A stretch of 64,000 nucleotides of DNA from Cymodocea nodosa (Eukaryota > Streptophyta > Magnoliopsida > Alismatales > Cymodoceaceae), in the NCBI GenBank assembly GCA_036874045.1, contig JAZBRI010000008.1, positions 2,991,001 to 3,055,000 on the forward strand, given 5' to 3'. Below the pieces are notes generated by a model. That model saw only the letters and a list, made by a program, of their open reading frames with translations, was not told the origin of the DNA and made no database searches. A program made the translations under genes and the position numbers. Of the stretch, positions 63,763-64,000 are shown piece after piece. Each line of letters starts with the position of its first letter. Positions within the stretch are counted from its first letter, which is position 1.

Positions 63763-63819
63763 ATGCAGAAGAGAACATGGCTGAAAGTTTACTTAGCAGA
63801 TGATCCGGTTGGGAGGAAG
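63763..63819 (+). CDS. Possible first exon of an unidentified gene
   Basis: An ATG in good context opens MQKRTWLKVYLADDPVGRK and meets a donor-like AAG/GTGCGTA at 63819/63820. Upstream, 63640-63760 is GC-richer with pyrimidine-rich CTAGGGTTTGGG-type leader sequence typical of plant 5' UTRs. The next exon would lie beyond or near the window edge. I do not recognise the protein; it may be an open frame without function. Confidence 0.3.
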
Positions 63820-64000
63820 GTGCGTACATCAACAAGTGCTTAATTATAATTTCCTGATGAGATTAATTAGGGTTACAGTACCACTCTTTTTACATGGAGC
63901 TAGCTGGATCGATCAAACTTGCAAAGTTTCAGGTTCCTTAATTAATTTGCGGGAAGAAGGTATTCATTTCAAGTTAGAAGAGAAATGACACGGCAACGAG

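Noticed and set aside
1-64000. tRNA, rRNA or CRISPR-like arrays
   Set aside because: No cloverleaf-forming tRNA sequence, rRNA motif or regularly spaced repeat array was seen by eye; a tRNAscan-SE run would be decisive.

Overview
The window is plant nuclear DNA from an angiosperm, probably a non-grass monocot. It has long AT-rich introns and intergenic tracts, many degraded plant transposons, and seven recognisable host gene loci plus a possible eighth at the right edge. The monocot call rests mainly on the class D MADS-box protein, whose C-terminal end most resembles palm and other non-grass monocot AGL11/SEEDSTICK proteins. It is an inference from memory, not from a search.

Layout, left to right. 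The 3' end of a zinc-finger homeodomain (ZHD) gene lies at 1-150. An AT-rich tract follows, ending in a degraded but well-delimited hAT transposon (2894-5537, perfect 8-bp target duplication). A minus-strand plastid-type cupin gene (5961-12815) has its two coding exons split by a 6.4-kb intron holding an antisense Ty1-copia fossil. A minus-strand nine-exon Ycf45/SPD1-like P-loop ATPase gene (13495-16976) is next, then an L1-type LINE scrap. A plus-strand three-exon glycine-rich protein gene (18705-23622) carries a 4.4-kb intron packed with repeats. A PIF/Harbinger transposase fossil (about 25.9-27.1 kb) precedes the six-exon LHCB5 (CP26) antenna gene (28237-30289, plus). An 18-exon minus-strand gene for the TFIIIC TPR subunit (GTF3C3/Sfc4 type, 31489-47787) has introns carrying RTE, L1, hAT-like and copia pieces. 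From 47.8 to 55.4 kb there is mainly repeat sequence. A minus-strand seven-coding-exon AGL11/SEEDSTICK-type MADS-box gene (55495-61263) has a leader intron and a TATA box at 62841-62847. A possible first exon of another gene sits at 63763-63819.

The host genes do not form one pathway. Three are plausibly plastid-directed (cupin, SPD1-like ATPase, CP26), but this looks like chance neighbourhood. All multi-exon models were built by hand from splice sites, reading-frame continuity and remembered family sequences. In each, every junction keeps frame: cupin 140 aa, ATPase 410 aa, glycine-rich protein 144 aa, CP26 289 aa, TFIIIC subunit 916 aa, MADS 246 aa. No tRNA, rRNA, CRISPR array or convincing new gene system was seen. 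The most interesting material is the nested-transposon structure and the regulatory layout of the MADS gene.
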